From: Chitinophaga sp.
GTDB lineage: Bacteria; Bacteroidota; Bacteroidia; Chitinophagales; Chitinophagaceae
DNA length: 64,000 nucleotides
Assembly: GCF_019236475.1 (NCBI RefSeq)
Contig: NZ_JAFAIX010000004.1
Span: forward strand, 1 to 64,000
Direction of reading: 5' to 3'
Shown: piece after piece, positions 8,648-16,811 of the stretch
Layout of the letters: each line of letters begins with the position of its first letter
How positions within the stretch are numbered: the first letter of the stretch is position 1
Notes under the pieces: model-generated
What the model was told of the DNA's origin: nothing
What the model saw: only the letters and a program-made list of their open reading frames with translations
Database searches by the model: none
Program-made: the position numbers and the translations under genes

Positions 8648-9994
8648 TCCTATACCGTATTCTTCCATTTTTCGGTAGAGGGTGGAAAGTCCAATATTCA
8701 TGAGGCGTGCGGCCCTGGACTTATTCCCTTTTACATATTCCATTACCCACTTGATATGCATTTTCTCCATTACTGCCAGGTCGAAATTACCTTGCTTCTG
8801 TGGGGCCGGACGCTGATCCAGTTTGAATTCCAGGGGTAAGTCGTCTGTAGTGAGGGTGGTGTTATTGGTGATAATCACCGCGCGTTCGATGGTATTTTTC
8901 AGTTCCCGGATATTCCCTCGCCACGGATGCGTTTTCAACTGATGGAGAAATTCAGGGCTCATATCTGTTACCTGTTTATTTGTTTTCGCAGCGAAATATC
9001 GCAGGAAATGAGCAGCAAAGGTGGGGATGTCTTCTGCTCGCTCTCTCAACGGAGGTAAGGAGATCGTGAATACATTCAGTCGGTAGTATAAATCTTCCCG
9101 AAACCTTCCCTGTTCTATTTCTTCTTGTAAATCGCGGTTGGTAGCCGCAATAATGCGTATATCCACTCGCGTTACTCGGGTGTCGCCTACTTTGATGAAC
9201 TCTTTTGTTTCGAGTACTCTTAACAGTTTGGCTTGTAGGTCCAATGGCATTTCCCCGATTTCATCCAGAAAGAGGGTACCGTTATTGGCTTCTTCCATCA
9301 ATCCTTTTTTGTTTTTGGCCGCACCAGTAAAGGCGCCGGCCTTATAGCCAAAGATTTCACTTTCCAGGATATCCTTACCTATAGCACTGCAATTGATGGC
9401 AAGAAAATCTTTTTCCGCGCGTTTGCTGGCCTGATGAATGGCTTGGGCAAACATTTCTTTGCCGGTGCCTGTTTCACCTAATAGTAATACAGGCGCATCG
9501 CTGGGAGCCGCTTTGGCCGCCAGTTCCCTGGCCGCTGCGATAGCGGGAGAGTGACCAATGAGTCCATGGAAGGTGGCGTATTTGTTGGCGATTTTTTCCT
9601 GCAAATGTTCCACCCTATTTTGTAAGTGGACGCGCTCCAAAGCGCGATGTATCAAGGGAATAATCCTAGCGTTGTCATTCCCTTTGGTAATGTAGTCGAA
9701 AGCCCCTGCTTTAATGGCTTTTACGCTGTCTGGGATATTGCCGTAAGCCGTGAGCATGATGATGGCAGTACTAGACGGGGATTCATGAATATATTCTACC
9801 AGGGAGAGGCCGTTGCCATCAGGTAGCATGACATCACAGAGTACCACATCGATTTGTTCTGTTTGCAACTGTTTCCTGGCGACTTTCAGGTTTTCAGCCG
9901 TGAGTACACGGAAGCCTTCCAGGGAAATGATTCTATAGAGCAACTGGCGGAGCTTTTCTTCATCTTCCACCAGCAAAATAGTGCCGTTGTTCAT
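8645..9994 (-). CDS. sigma-54-dependent response regulator (NtrC family)
   Basis: A 449-residue activator with three domains in the usual order: receiver (1-120; phospho-acceptor Asp54 in LCDVMLPDG), AAA+ (about 145-370; Walker A GETGTGKE, the sigma-54 contact loop GAFTGA, Walker B TLFLDEIGEM, arginine-finger region FREDLYYRLNV), and a FIS-type HTH at the end (KSRAARLMNIGLSTLYRK). It would bind upstream sites and open sigma-54 promoters in an ATP-driven way. It lies 26 bases after the sensor gene, so the two form one operon. Probable targets are its own operon and the porin, from the shared inverted repeats. Confidence 0.93.
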   Translation of the reverse strand: MNNGTILLVEDEEKLRQLLYRIISLEGFRVLTAENLKVARKQLQTEQIDVVLCDVMLPDGNGLSLVEYIHESPSSTAIIMLTAYGNIPDSVKAIKAGAFDYITKGNDNARIIPLIHRALERVHLQNRVEHLQEKIANKYATFHGLIGHSPAIAAARELAAKAAPSDAPVLLLGETGTGKEMFAQAIHQASKRAEKDFLAINCSAIGKDILESEIFGYKAGAFTGAAKNKKGLMEEANNGTLFLDEIGEMPLDLQAKLLRVLETKEFIKVGDTRVTRVDIRIIAATNRDLQEEIEQGRFREDLYYRLNVFTISLPPLRERAEDIPTFAAHFLRYFAAKTNKQVTDMSPEFLHQLKTHPWRGNIRELKNTIERAVIITNNTTLTTDDLPLEFKLDQRPAPQKQGNFDLAVMEKMHIKWVMEYVKGNKSRAARLMNIGLSTLYRKMEEYGIG

Positions 9995-10020
9995 GTTTTG
10001 GTGTATTGAAACGTAATAAA

Positions 10021-11097
10021 TTATACCGCATCGGAGGGTGGTATGGAGGATATTTTTTCCTCCGTGATATCGAGTAAATCACTGCTGATCTTTAAAATCC
10101 GATCTACATCCTCCCGAATACTGTTCAGTAAATCTTGTTGGTTGGGTGCCAATGGCCCGGTGCGACTATCCTGTAGCAGACTTATACTCATCTGCATAGA
10201 AGATATGGGCGTTTTGAGTTCATGTGATGCAGCGGCAATGAATCGGGTTTTAGCATGGGCAAATGCCTCCAGGGCGCTGATGTCTCTCAAAACTATCACA
10301 TATCCCATCGGGTCTCCTTCGTTGGTAATACTGATTTTTTCTTTTATGAAGATGCCATATCCCTCTGCACCGGGTAAAGTAATTCGTTGCTGTGTAGGAA
10401 AATTCATCACCGCAAGGAGCATTTCTTCTTTTGTTTTTTGTTGAGCAGTACATAACCGCAGCATTACATCATTCATGAACAGGATATTATTATCCATATC
10501 ATAGCCAATGACGGCATCTTTCATCTGGTTGATGATGGCCTCTATGCGGTTTTTTTCTGTTTTTATCTGCTGCATTAAAAGCAGTATTGGTTTTTCCACC
10601 AACGATGGATAAGTGAAAACAAAGATGATGGATACACCCAGCAGAATAAATGTCACAATGGATAAACCCACAATCGCTTTATCAGAATGGGCAGATAGAC
10701 TTTCATTTTTATGAATCACTGCTTGCTGGTTGATAGCTGATACCTGCAATATCGCCTCTCTAAGTTGGTTGATCAGTTGCTGATCGTTGGGCTGCTGTTG
10801 CAGCGCCTTTACCAAGGCGGCTGCTTTGGCAGTAGCCGTATCTTCTCCTGGTTCGGTGATGTTCTGCTGCTGGAGGCGCAGGTTCTTTTCCAAATCTTCC
10901 AGTCGGACCGGACTGGATTCCATAGCCATAAGCATATTGTTGGAAAATACGATGGACTGAAGGTTTTGATGCATGATCAATTTGGCCTCTCCATTCATTT
11001 TGTAAATCTGGTATACGCCTTCCATACTAATAGCCAGTGTTAGGAGGAAGAGAAATACAAGACCCAAGGTCACTTTAGTCCTTAAATTAGACAACAT
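10021..11097 (-). CDS. sensor protein with HisKA but no ATPase domain
   Basis: A 358-residue membrane sensor. TM1 is at about 9-27 and TM2 at about 142-163, with a helical periplasmic domain (about 30-140) between. A PAS-like domain (about 180-275) leads into HisKA with the H-box SHELKTP, phospho-acceptor His292. Histidine kinases then have a HATPase_c domain of over 100 residues with N, G1 and G2 boxes; here the protein stops 66 residues after the histidine. There is no room for one before the regulator ATG at 9994. It may depend on another kinase, act only as a dimerising or phosphatase partner, or be a decayed kinase. A sigma-54 promoter precedes it. Confidence 0.85.
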   Translation of the reverse strand: MLSNLRTKVTLGLVFLFLLTLAISMEGVYQIYKMNGEAKLIMHQNLQSIVFSNNMLMAMESSPVRLEDLEKNLRLQQQNITEPGEDTATAKAAALVKALQQQPNDQQLINQLREAILQVSAINQQAVIHKNESLSAHSDKAIVGLSIVTFILLGVSIIFVFTYPSLVEKPILLLMQQIKTEKNRIEAIINQMKDAVIGYDMDNNILFMNDVMLRLCTAQQKTKEEMLLAVMNFPTQQRITLPGAEGYGIFIKEKISITNEGDPMGYVIVLRDISALEAFAHAKTRFIAAASHELKTPISSMQMSISLLQDSRTGPLAPNQQDLLNSIREDVDRILKISSDLLDITEEKISSIPPSDAV

Positions 11098-11131
11098 ATC
11101 ATTGCAGTGTTAATACTTGATAATTTTCGGG

Positions 11132-11147
11132 CGCTAAAGGAATGCCA
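11132..11147 (-). promoter_or_regulatory. sigma-54 promoter of the sensor-regulator operon
   Basis: On the minus strand this reads TGGCATTCCTTTAGCG. The -24 TGGCA is perfect and the -12 GC is at the right distance (consensus TGGCAC-N5-TTGCW); the weak point is TA for TT before GC. Transcription would begin near 11120, about 23 bases before the ATG at 11097. Inverted repeats lie 92-172 bases further upstream. Confidence 0.65.
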
Positions 11148-11238
11148 GTTGAAAGAAAGTGATGGTTAAATAGTATTAATTATTGATAGTTAATTAGTTA
11201 TAATAGATTTGCTAAACGAGGCAAAATGAGAACCATGC

Positions 11239-11304
11239 CAAAATGGAAGGGTGTTTCCCATTTTGAAAGACTATTACCCAAAATGACTGCTTGGGTTCGT
11301 TTTG
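11239..11304. promoter_or_regulatory. two inverted repeats upstream of the sensor operon
   Basis: Site 1 (11239-11265, CAAAATG...CATTTTG, 27 bp) and site 2 (11279-11304, CAAAATG...CGTTTTG, 26 bp) resemble the 25-bp perfect repeat upstream of the porin; another CAAAATG lies at 11222-11228. They are about 92-172 bases upstream of the sigma-54 promoter, which is the usual place for enhancer sites. The 322-base gap 11098-11419 holds these sites and that promoter; no gene was seen. Confidence 0.6.
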
Positions 11305-11419
11305 CTGGTAACAGCTTGGGGAAATACTGCTACAGGTTTCTATGGAGATTCTAATGGAGATTTTCCATTATTTAATCTGGTTATGTATAAATTTGTCTTT
11401 TATCCGATAACTAAAAGTA

Positions 11420-11785
11420 ATGGAAGTAATAACACATATAGCTGGAGCGTATAAAATTGCAGAATTGCAGGCAGACACGGTGCTGTTGGATAATGCGGAT
11501 AACGCTTTGCAAATATTCGTGGATCTTTATTATCAGGATTTCGAGCGAGTGATCGTACATGAACAGAACATCATTCCGGCATTCTTTGATTTGTCGTCCG
11601 GGATTGCAGGAGAGATATTGCAGAAATGTTCCAACTATAAAATGCATTTGTATATCGTAGGTGATTTCGAGAAATACCCAGGTAAGAGTATACGCGATTT
11701 TATCTTCGAAAGTAATAAAGGGAAACTGGTGAATTTCCATCCTACAGTAGCGGCTGCACTAGAAAAATTTAATCAGTTTAAGTAA
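11420..11785 (+). CDS. DUF4180 domain protein
   Basis: A 121-residue cytoplasmic protein that matches the DUF4180 family in length and pattern: LLDNADNALQIFVDLYYQDFERVIVHEQNI, then FFDLSSGIAGEILQKCSNYKM and a C-terminal HPTVAAALEKF. The fold is predicted alpha/beta, similar to STAS-like domains, but no biochemical role is established that I know of. It lies 19 bases before the TPR protein, so the two may be co-transcribed. No signal peptide or catalytic motif is visible. Confidence 0.8.
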   Translation: MEVITHIAGAYKIAELQADTVLLDNADNALQIFVDLYYQDFERVIVHEQNIIPAFFDLSSGIAGEILQKCSNYKMHLYIVGDFEKYPGKSIRDFIFESNKGKLVNFHPTVAAALEKFNQFK

Positions 11786-11804
11786 TTCCCGCCTGTCCCG
11801 ATTT

Positions 11805-12623
11805 ATGAGAACGATACTATTCTTATTGCTGTCTATTTTGTGCCTCTCTGCAAATGCGCAGCAGGACCCTCTGAAAGTATTGGCTGCGCAAATACAGAAA
11901 GAAGGCCCAGCAGCCAAACAGCATGTGCAGCAGAAAATTATTTCAGGAAAAGCCACTGGCACTGATTTCATCAAAGCTGTTTTATTGCTGTATGGCAGTA
12001 ATAGCGAAGTGGCGGTAAATTTACTCACCGCCGCTATTCCCAAATTATCACCACAAGATCCGCTGTATCGCGAAGCGTTTCGCCTGCGTTCAGAAGCCTA
12101 TGTGCGACTGGTAAATATCGACAGCGCCATTGCTGACCTGGAAAAGTACCATAAGCTGGCGCCGCATGATGTGGCTTCGATGATAAATTTATCTTACCTC
12201 TATGGCTTGGATGAAAACTATCCGATGGCCATTGGATTGTTACAGACGGCGTTACAATCAGATTCAACAAACCCCAATCTATACGCCAACTTGGCCTACT
12301 ATCATGCAGAAGCCACTCAGTACGACAGTGCTATTTACTATGGCACCCAGGGTATGCGTTTTGCAAAAGATCCCAAGCTGGTAGGGAGTATCCTCAGTAG
12401 TGTAGGCTATGCGCAAGGCATGTCTGTTTCAAGAGAAAAAGGGATGGCCGTGATAAGAAAAAGCCTGGAAGTATATCCGGATAATTCTTTCGCATGGTTT
12501 AATATCGGGAGGATTTACTTGAGCATGAATAACCGCGATGAAGCCTGCGAAGCCTTTCGCAGAGCGAAAAGCCTGGGAGGTGTAAACTTGACCGCAGCGT
12601 ATTTGGAGTCCTTTTGTCAGTAG
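11805..12623 (+). CDS. secreted tetratricopeptide-repeat protein
   Basis: A 272-residue exported protein with a signal peptide (MRTILFLLLSILCLSANAQ) and several TPR units from about residue 80 to the end, for example LANLAYYHAEATQYDSAIYY and AWFNIGRIYLSMNNRDEACEAF. TPR arrays bind partner proteins; here it would act in the periplasm. Its stop codon (12621-12623) directly abuts the stop of the convergent phosphoesterase gene, with no terminator in between. The partner is unknown. Confidence 0.8.
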   Translation: MRTILFLLLSILCLSANAQQDPLKVLAAQIQKEGPAAKQHVQQKIISGKATGTDFIKAVLLLYGSNSEVAVNLLTAAIPKLSPQDPLYREAFRLRSEAYVRLVNIDSAIADLEKYHKLAPHDVASMINLSYLYGLDENYPMAIGLLQTALQSDSTNPNLYANLAYYHAEATQYDSAIYYGTQGMRFAKDPKLVGSILSSVGYAQGMSVSREKGMAVIRKSLEVYPDNSFAWFNIGRIYLSMNNRDEACEAFRRAKSLGGVNLTAAYLESFCQ

Positions 12624-13343
12624 TTATTTACCGAGGAGGAAGTCGCCATAAAAATTGGGTATCTCACTGTTATAAATCGCATCTGCTACGCGATGACGAT
12701 CATAAGGAACTTTCACAATGGCCGCGGTAGGCCCTTGTGCGCTGATGGAAATAACAGCATAAGAGGCAAGCCTGTCGGCCTCTTTACTTCTGCCCACTGC
12801 GCCACAGTTGATCGCGTGAAAACCAGTACGCGTAATGCGATGATAGGAGAGATGGGTGTGACCCATGATAATCGTGTCTGCCTTAGCTTCTCTAAACATA
12901 CTTTCTACATCCTCCTCTGCATGGTTTTCATAAATGTATTCCTCATTACTGCGGGTACTTCCATGCACGAGCAATACGTTATAACCCTCATGGGTAAACG
13001 AAATCTGTTTCGGTAAGGTGGCCAGCCATTGTTTGTTGGATGGGGAGATACGTTCCTTGGAATGAGCAATGGCTGCTCGTCTGTGGCCCGTTTCGATAGC
13101 ATCATGATGCGGTAGCGGCATCACCTGGTAATCGAATGCTACCCGCTCATCATGATTTCCCAGCAGACATGGAATACCCCGACTTTTGATAATTTCAATC
13201 ACTTCATTGCCCCATGGCGCGAAATCGACCAGATCTCCCAGGCAGTATATCTCTTGGATGCCTCGTTGTGAAATATCGTCCAATACGGCTTCCAGGGCAG
13301 GCAGGTTGGCATGTACGTCACTGAAGACGGCTATCTTCCTCAT
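12624..13343 (-). CDS. metallophosphoesterase (YfcE/MJ0936-like)
   Basis: A 239-residue calcineurin-like phosphoesterase. The metal-binding motifs are all present: DVHAN (Asp9, His11), GDLVD (Asp37), GNHDE (Asn63, His64), the LLVHGS histidine and the GHTH pair. Relatives hydrolyse phosphodiesters or small phosphoesters using two metal ions in the cytoplasm; the substrate here is not known. The protein has the usual length for single-domain members. It is transcribed leftwards and ends exactly against the TPR gene. Confidence 0.88.
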   Translation of the reverse strand: MRKIAVFSDVHANLPALEAVLDDISQRGIQEIYCLGDLVDFAPWGNEVIEIIKSRGIPCLLGNHDERVAFDYQVMPLPHHDAIETGHRRAAIAHSKERISPSNKQWLATLPKQISFTHEGYNVLLVHGSTRSNEEYIYENHAEEDVESMFREAKADTIIMGHTHLSYHRITRTGFHAINCGAVGRSKEADRLASYAVISISAQGPTAAIVKVPYDRHRVADAIYNSEIPNFYGDFLLGK

Positions 13344-13426
13344 TCCTTTTTTTGAATGCTAAGGTAACTGTCATGGATATACTGAAATTGTACATTTTCC
13401 AGCAATTTTTGTAAAAATCAATAAAA

Positions 13427-13457
13427 AACCGGCTGGCACTCGTAGCGCCAGCCGGTT
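13427..13457 (-). terminator. bioB terminator
   Basis: An 11-base stem (AACCGGCTGGC / GCCAGCCGGTT) followed on the minus strand by T6. It lies 20 bases after the bioB stop. Confidence 0.85.
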
Positions 13458-13476
13458 ATATAAAGATGCTCCTGTA

Positions 13477-14460
13477 TTAGCAGGTAGTAGCTGTTTTCTT
13501 ATTTTCCATTGGTTTCAGACCAAGGTTCTGGAACATCTGCATGTCTTCTGTAACACCTGGGTTAGGTGTTACCAGTAAGGTTTGACGCTCGCCGGTAAAG
13601 ATGGAATTGGCGCCTGCCATGAAGCACCATGCTTGTTCCGCTTCGGTCATTTCAATACGACCAGCGCTCAAACGCACTACGGAAGCCGGCATTACGATAC
13701 GTGCAGTGGCAATCATGCGCACCATATCCCAGATATCCACTTTCGGATTATTTTCCAATGGGGTACCTTTCACGCGAGCCAGCGCATTCACAGGTACGGA
13801 CTCCGGATGCTTAGGCATAGTGGCCAAAGTCAGGAGCATAGACATACGATCGGCATGCGTTTCTCCCAGCCCGATGATACCGCCGGAACATACAGTAATG
13901 CCAGCTTTACGAACGTTATTGATGGTGTTGATGCGGTTATCGAATTTACGGGTAGATATGATCTCCTGGTAATACTCTTCGGATGTATCGAGGTTGTGGT
14001 TATATGCATGCAAACCAGCTTCCTGCAGGCGCTGGGCTTGTTCTTCTGTCAGCAATCCCAGTGTGCAGCATACTTCCATACCCAGCTCATTTACGCCTTT
14101 CACCATGTCGATCACGCGATCAAAGTCGCTGTTATTGCGTACTTCCCTCCAAGCGGCAGCCATACAAAATCTGGTAGATCCAGTTTCTTTTGCTTTCTGG
14201 GCATGTGCAATCACGGTTTCAGTAGGCAATAATGCTTGCACTTTGATATCGGTATGATACCTGGCTGCTTGTCCGCAATAGGAGCAGTCTTCCGGGCATC
14301 CGCCGGTTTTGATAGACAGGAGGGTGCATACCTGTACCTCATCTGCTTTATGATACTCGCGATGTACGGTAGCTGCGCGGTAAATAAGCTCCATTAAAGG
14401 GAGGTCATATATTTCCTGGATTTCGTCTTTGGTCCAGTTATGTCTGATGGGAGATGTCAT
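13477..14460 (-). CDS. bioB: biotin synthase
   Basis: A 327-residue radical SAM enzyme that inserts sulfur into dethiobiotin, the last step of biotin synthesis. The [4Fe-4S] motif is [12 protein letters not shown] (Cys55, Cys59, Cys62); the further cysteines of the sacrificial [2Fe-2S] cluster are seen in [19 protein letters not shown] and [13 protein letters not shown], with its arginine in [11 protein letters not shown] chose ATG 14460 ([10 protein letters not shown]) because the frame further upstream would overlap the preceding gene. That gene, a ferritin-like protein, ends 35 bases before bioB, suggesting one operon. No other biotin gene is present in the window. Confidence 0.95.
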   Translation of the reverse strand: MTSPIRHNWTKDEIQEIYDLPLMELIYRAATVHREYHKADEVQVCTLLSIKTGGCPEDCSYCGQAARYHTDIKVQALLPTETVIAHAQKAKETGSTRFCMAAAWREVRNNSDFDRVIDMVKGVNELGMEVCCTLGLLTEEQAQRLQEAGLHAYNHNLDTSEEYYQEIISTRKFDNRINTINNVRKAGITVCSGGIIGLGETHADRMSMLLTLATMPKHPESVPVNALARVKGTPLENNPKVDIWDMVRMIATARIVMPASVVRLSAGRIEMTEAEQAWCFMAGANSIFTGERQTLLVTPNPGVTEDMQMFQNLGLKPMENKKTATTC

Positions 14461-14495
14461 AGCTTCCTTATAGATTTTTGAAATATCGTGTATGC

Positions 14496-15128
14496 TTATG
14501 CGTAAACTTGAATATCTTTTTCGATGGCGTACATCCAGTTGATAAACAACTGTTGTTCGAGGGTTTGCACGTGTTGGGCGTGCTTTTCCCAATCTGGGGA
14601 GAAGCCTTTCAGTTGGGCCATCATTTCTTCTAAGTGGCCTTCTTCTTCCACGATAATGGAGCGTACCATTACTCTGCTACCCGCTTTGTCTAGGGCCTCT
14701 TGGTAGACCGGATACAAGGCGTCTGCCCGTACTTCTATGGCGTAAGTAACAAAGAGATAGGCGGCATATTTCAGCGATTGCCCACTGAGCTTGAATGTTT
14801 GTTTCAGGTAGCGGCAGGTCTGCATGTCTAGTTGATGGAGATAATGCTTCGTGGCAAATGGCGCCAGCAAAGAGGCATCTCTATAATCAGGGCAGGCTTT
14901 TGCATCCAGCTTACCAATTTGTTTTTTCAGGTAATAGGCATGACGATGTTCTTCGGCGGCATGTTTCAGTTGGATGATATCCACTTTGGTCTTGTCTTCA
15001 CAGGCGGAAATTTTCCGGGCGCCGGCATTTTCCATAAAAGACAATGTATTTAACCACCTGGTATGTAATTCGTTATGTTCAACTATATGTTGCAGCAGAG
15101 GAGACATATATATCTTATTTCGATTCAA
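14496..15128 (-). CDS. ferritin-like diiron protein upstream of bioB
   Basis: A 210-residue helical protein with a full ferritin-type diiron ligand set at the usual spacing: Glu33 (helix 1), Glu60-x-x-His63 (helix 2), Glu132 (helix 3), Glu162-x-x-His165 (helix 4); spacing is 27 and 30 residues within each helix pair. I do not recognise a named family; MiaE-type hydroxylases and DUF455 share the fold but not the sequence. A second in-frame ATG at 15107 (MSPLLQH) could be the true start. It lies 35 bases before bioB, with a MocR regulator divergent upstream. It may oxidise a small or fatty-acyl substrate, or protect or supply iron; a role in biotin synthesis is inference from position only. Confidence 0.75.
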   Translation of the reverse strand: MNRNKIYMSPLLQHIVEHNELHTRWLNTLSFMENAGARKISACEDKTKVDIIQLKHAAEEHRHAYYLKKQIGKLDAKACPDYRDASLLAPFATKHYLHQLDMQTCRYLKQTFKLSGQSLKYAAYLFVTYAIEVRADALYPVYQEALDKAGSRVMVRSIIVEEEGHLEEMMAQLKGFSPDWEKHAQHVQTLEQQLFINWMYAIEKDIQVYA

Positions 15129-15141
15129 ATGTAGGGGCTGT

Positions 15142-15208
15142 CCGGGCTATCAAACTAGGCCGGATTGTATATTTAAGCTAGTCCGGTTAAATTGTGCTAT
15201 ATTGCCGG
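15142..15208. promoter_or_regulatory. CCGG repeats, probable MocR operator
   Basis: The divergent gap between the diiron protein and the MocR gene has two direct repeats, CTAGGCCGGAT (15155-15165) and CTAGTCCGGTT (15178-15188), 23 bases apart. Further CCGG cores lie at 15142 and 15205. The spacing of about two helical turns is typical of direct-repeat sites bound by MocR dimers. Confidence 0.6.
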
Positions 15209-15228
15209 TCTGTCTAAAAAATAGAAAT

Positions 15229-16716
15229 ATGAGTAGTCCGGTGGAGGTGCCATATAAGAGTTTTGTTTCGATAGACCGCCAGTCCACGACAGCAGTCTAT
15301 CTCCAAATAGCCAACCAGCTCATCAACGCTATACAGCGCGGTTTCCTCCTCGCAGGAACCCGCCTTCCCGGTACCCGCAGCTTCAGTGAGCTGCTGGAAG
15401 TACATCGCAATACCATTGTGGCAGTATACGAAGAGCTGGATGCCCAAGGATGGGTGGAAACAAAACCCAATAAAGGAACCTTTATCATCGGGAAAATAGA
15501 TGCCCGTCCACAAAAAATCCGTACCGCCACCGAAACACAACTAGTACAGTATCCGAAAGTAACAGGGTTTCATTTTCGCAAATCCAGTTTGCTCGATAAT
15601 CCCTTCGAACACGCCGCCTGCGATTACATCTTCAACGATGGTACCCCGGATATCCGCCTCACACAAGTGGCCCAGTTATCTAGTCTATATAGCGCCAACC
15701 TGAAACGGAAAAGCAATCATAAAAAACTGGGCTATTATAACCAGGATGGCAGCGAATTCTTCAAACGCAATCTGTCTAATTACCTCAACCTCTCCCGAGG
15801 ACTGCATATCTCCAATGATAATATCCTCATTACCCGCAGTACGGAGATGAGCGTTTATATTACCGCGGAAATCCTGCTGAATAAAGGCGATATCGTGCTG
15901 GTAGGGGCGCTCAGCTATTTTTCTGTGAATATGATCTTCCAGAAATCAGGCGCCCGTATTATGTCGGTGCCCATCGATGAGGAAGGCATTGATGTGGAAG
16001 CCGTACGGCGTATATGCGAGCAACATACCATACGTATGCTGTACATCACCCCGCATCATCATTACCCTACCACCGTGACCCTCAGTGCCAAGCGCCGATT
16101 GGAACTCTTGGAACTAGCTGCTGTATTCGGTTTTGTTATTTTGGAAGATGATTACGATTACGATTTCCATTACGATAAAACACCCGTATTGCCGCTGGCC
16201 AGTGCTGATAGGAATGGCATGGTGGTCTATATCGGGGCCTTCGGGAAATCGCTGGCGCCGGGCTTCAGAACTGGTTTTATCGTAGCGCCGGAAGACCTGA
16301 TGGTAGAAATGCGCAAACACCTCGGTATCATCGACCGGCAAGGGGATATTCTTATGGAACAGGTGCTGGGAGAAATGATTGAAGAAGGCGAAATTCACCG
16401 TTATTTGAAGAAATCCCTGAAAGTATACCAGGAAAGGAGAGATCACTTTGTGGCGCAGTTGGAAGAGCACCTGAGCGATTATATGACGTTCCGAAAGCCG
16501 GCAGGAGGACTGGCTGTCTGGTCGCAATGGAAACAACCGGTGAACCTCCTTTCACTCGCGAAAGAATGCGCAAGGAATAACCTTTTTATTCCCAAAACCT
16601 TACTGTATCAGCATAAGGACCTTACCGCTATGCGACTGGGATTTGGCCACCTGACCACTAAAGAGGCACAGGAGAGTATTGCTATCCTGAAACATAGTTT
16701 GCTTACCCAACTATAA
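15229..16716 (+). CDS. MocR-type regulator (GntR HTH + aminotransferase fold)
   Basis: A 495-residue transcription factor with a GntR winged helix (about 25-95: AVYLQIANQL, GTRLPGTRSFSELLEVHRNTIVAVYEELDAQG) fused to a class I/II aminotransferase fold. The PLP-binding lysine is in FGKSLAPGFRTG (about Lys340), with the LEDDYDYDF motif before it. Family members sense PLP or a PLP-amino acid adduct. I chose ATG 15229 (MSSPVEVPYK) because upstream codons overlap the divergent gene region. It faces the diiron-bioB operon across repeated CCGG sites, so those genes are its likely targets along with its own. Confidence 0.9.
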   Translation: MSSPVEVPYKSFVSIDRQSTTAVYLQIANQLINAIQRGFLLAGTRLPGTRSFSELLEVHRNTIVAVYEELDAQGWVETKPNKGTFIIGKIDARPQKIRTATETQLVQYPKVTGFHFRKSSLLDNPFEHAACDYIFNDGTPDIRLTQVAQLSSLYSANLKRKSNHKKLGYYNQDGSEFFKRNLSNYLNLSRGLHISNDNILITRSTEMSVYITAEILLNKGDIVLVGALSYFSVNMIFQKSGARIMSVPIDEEGIDVEAVRRICEQHTIRMLYITPHHHYPTTVTLSAKRRLELLELAAVFGFVILEDDYDYDFHYDKTPVLPLASADRNGMVVYIGAFGKSLAPGFRTGFIVAPEDLMVEMRKHLGIIDRQGDILMEQVLGEMIEEGEIHRYLKKSLKVYQERRDHFVAQLEEHLSDYMTFRKPAGGLAVWSQWKQPVNLLSLAKECARNNLFIPKTLLYQHKDLTAMRLGFGHLTTKEAQESIAILKHSLLTQL

Positions 16717-16811
16717 GATTGACAGATTTACCCCCAAAATTGGCGTTAATACCCCCCATCCAGACAAAATCTATCCGGCATCTTTGTAGTGCTAAGATTA
16801 TACGCATCCAC

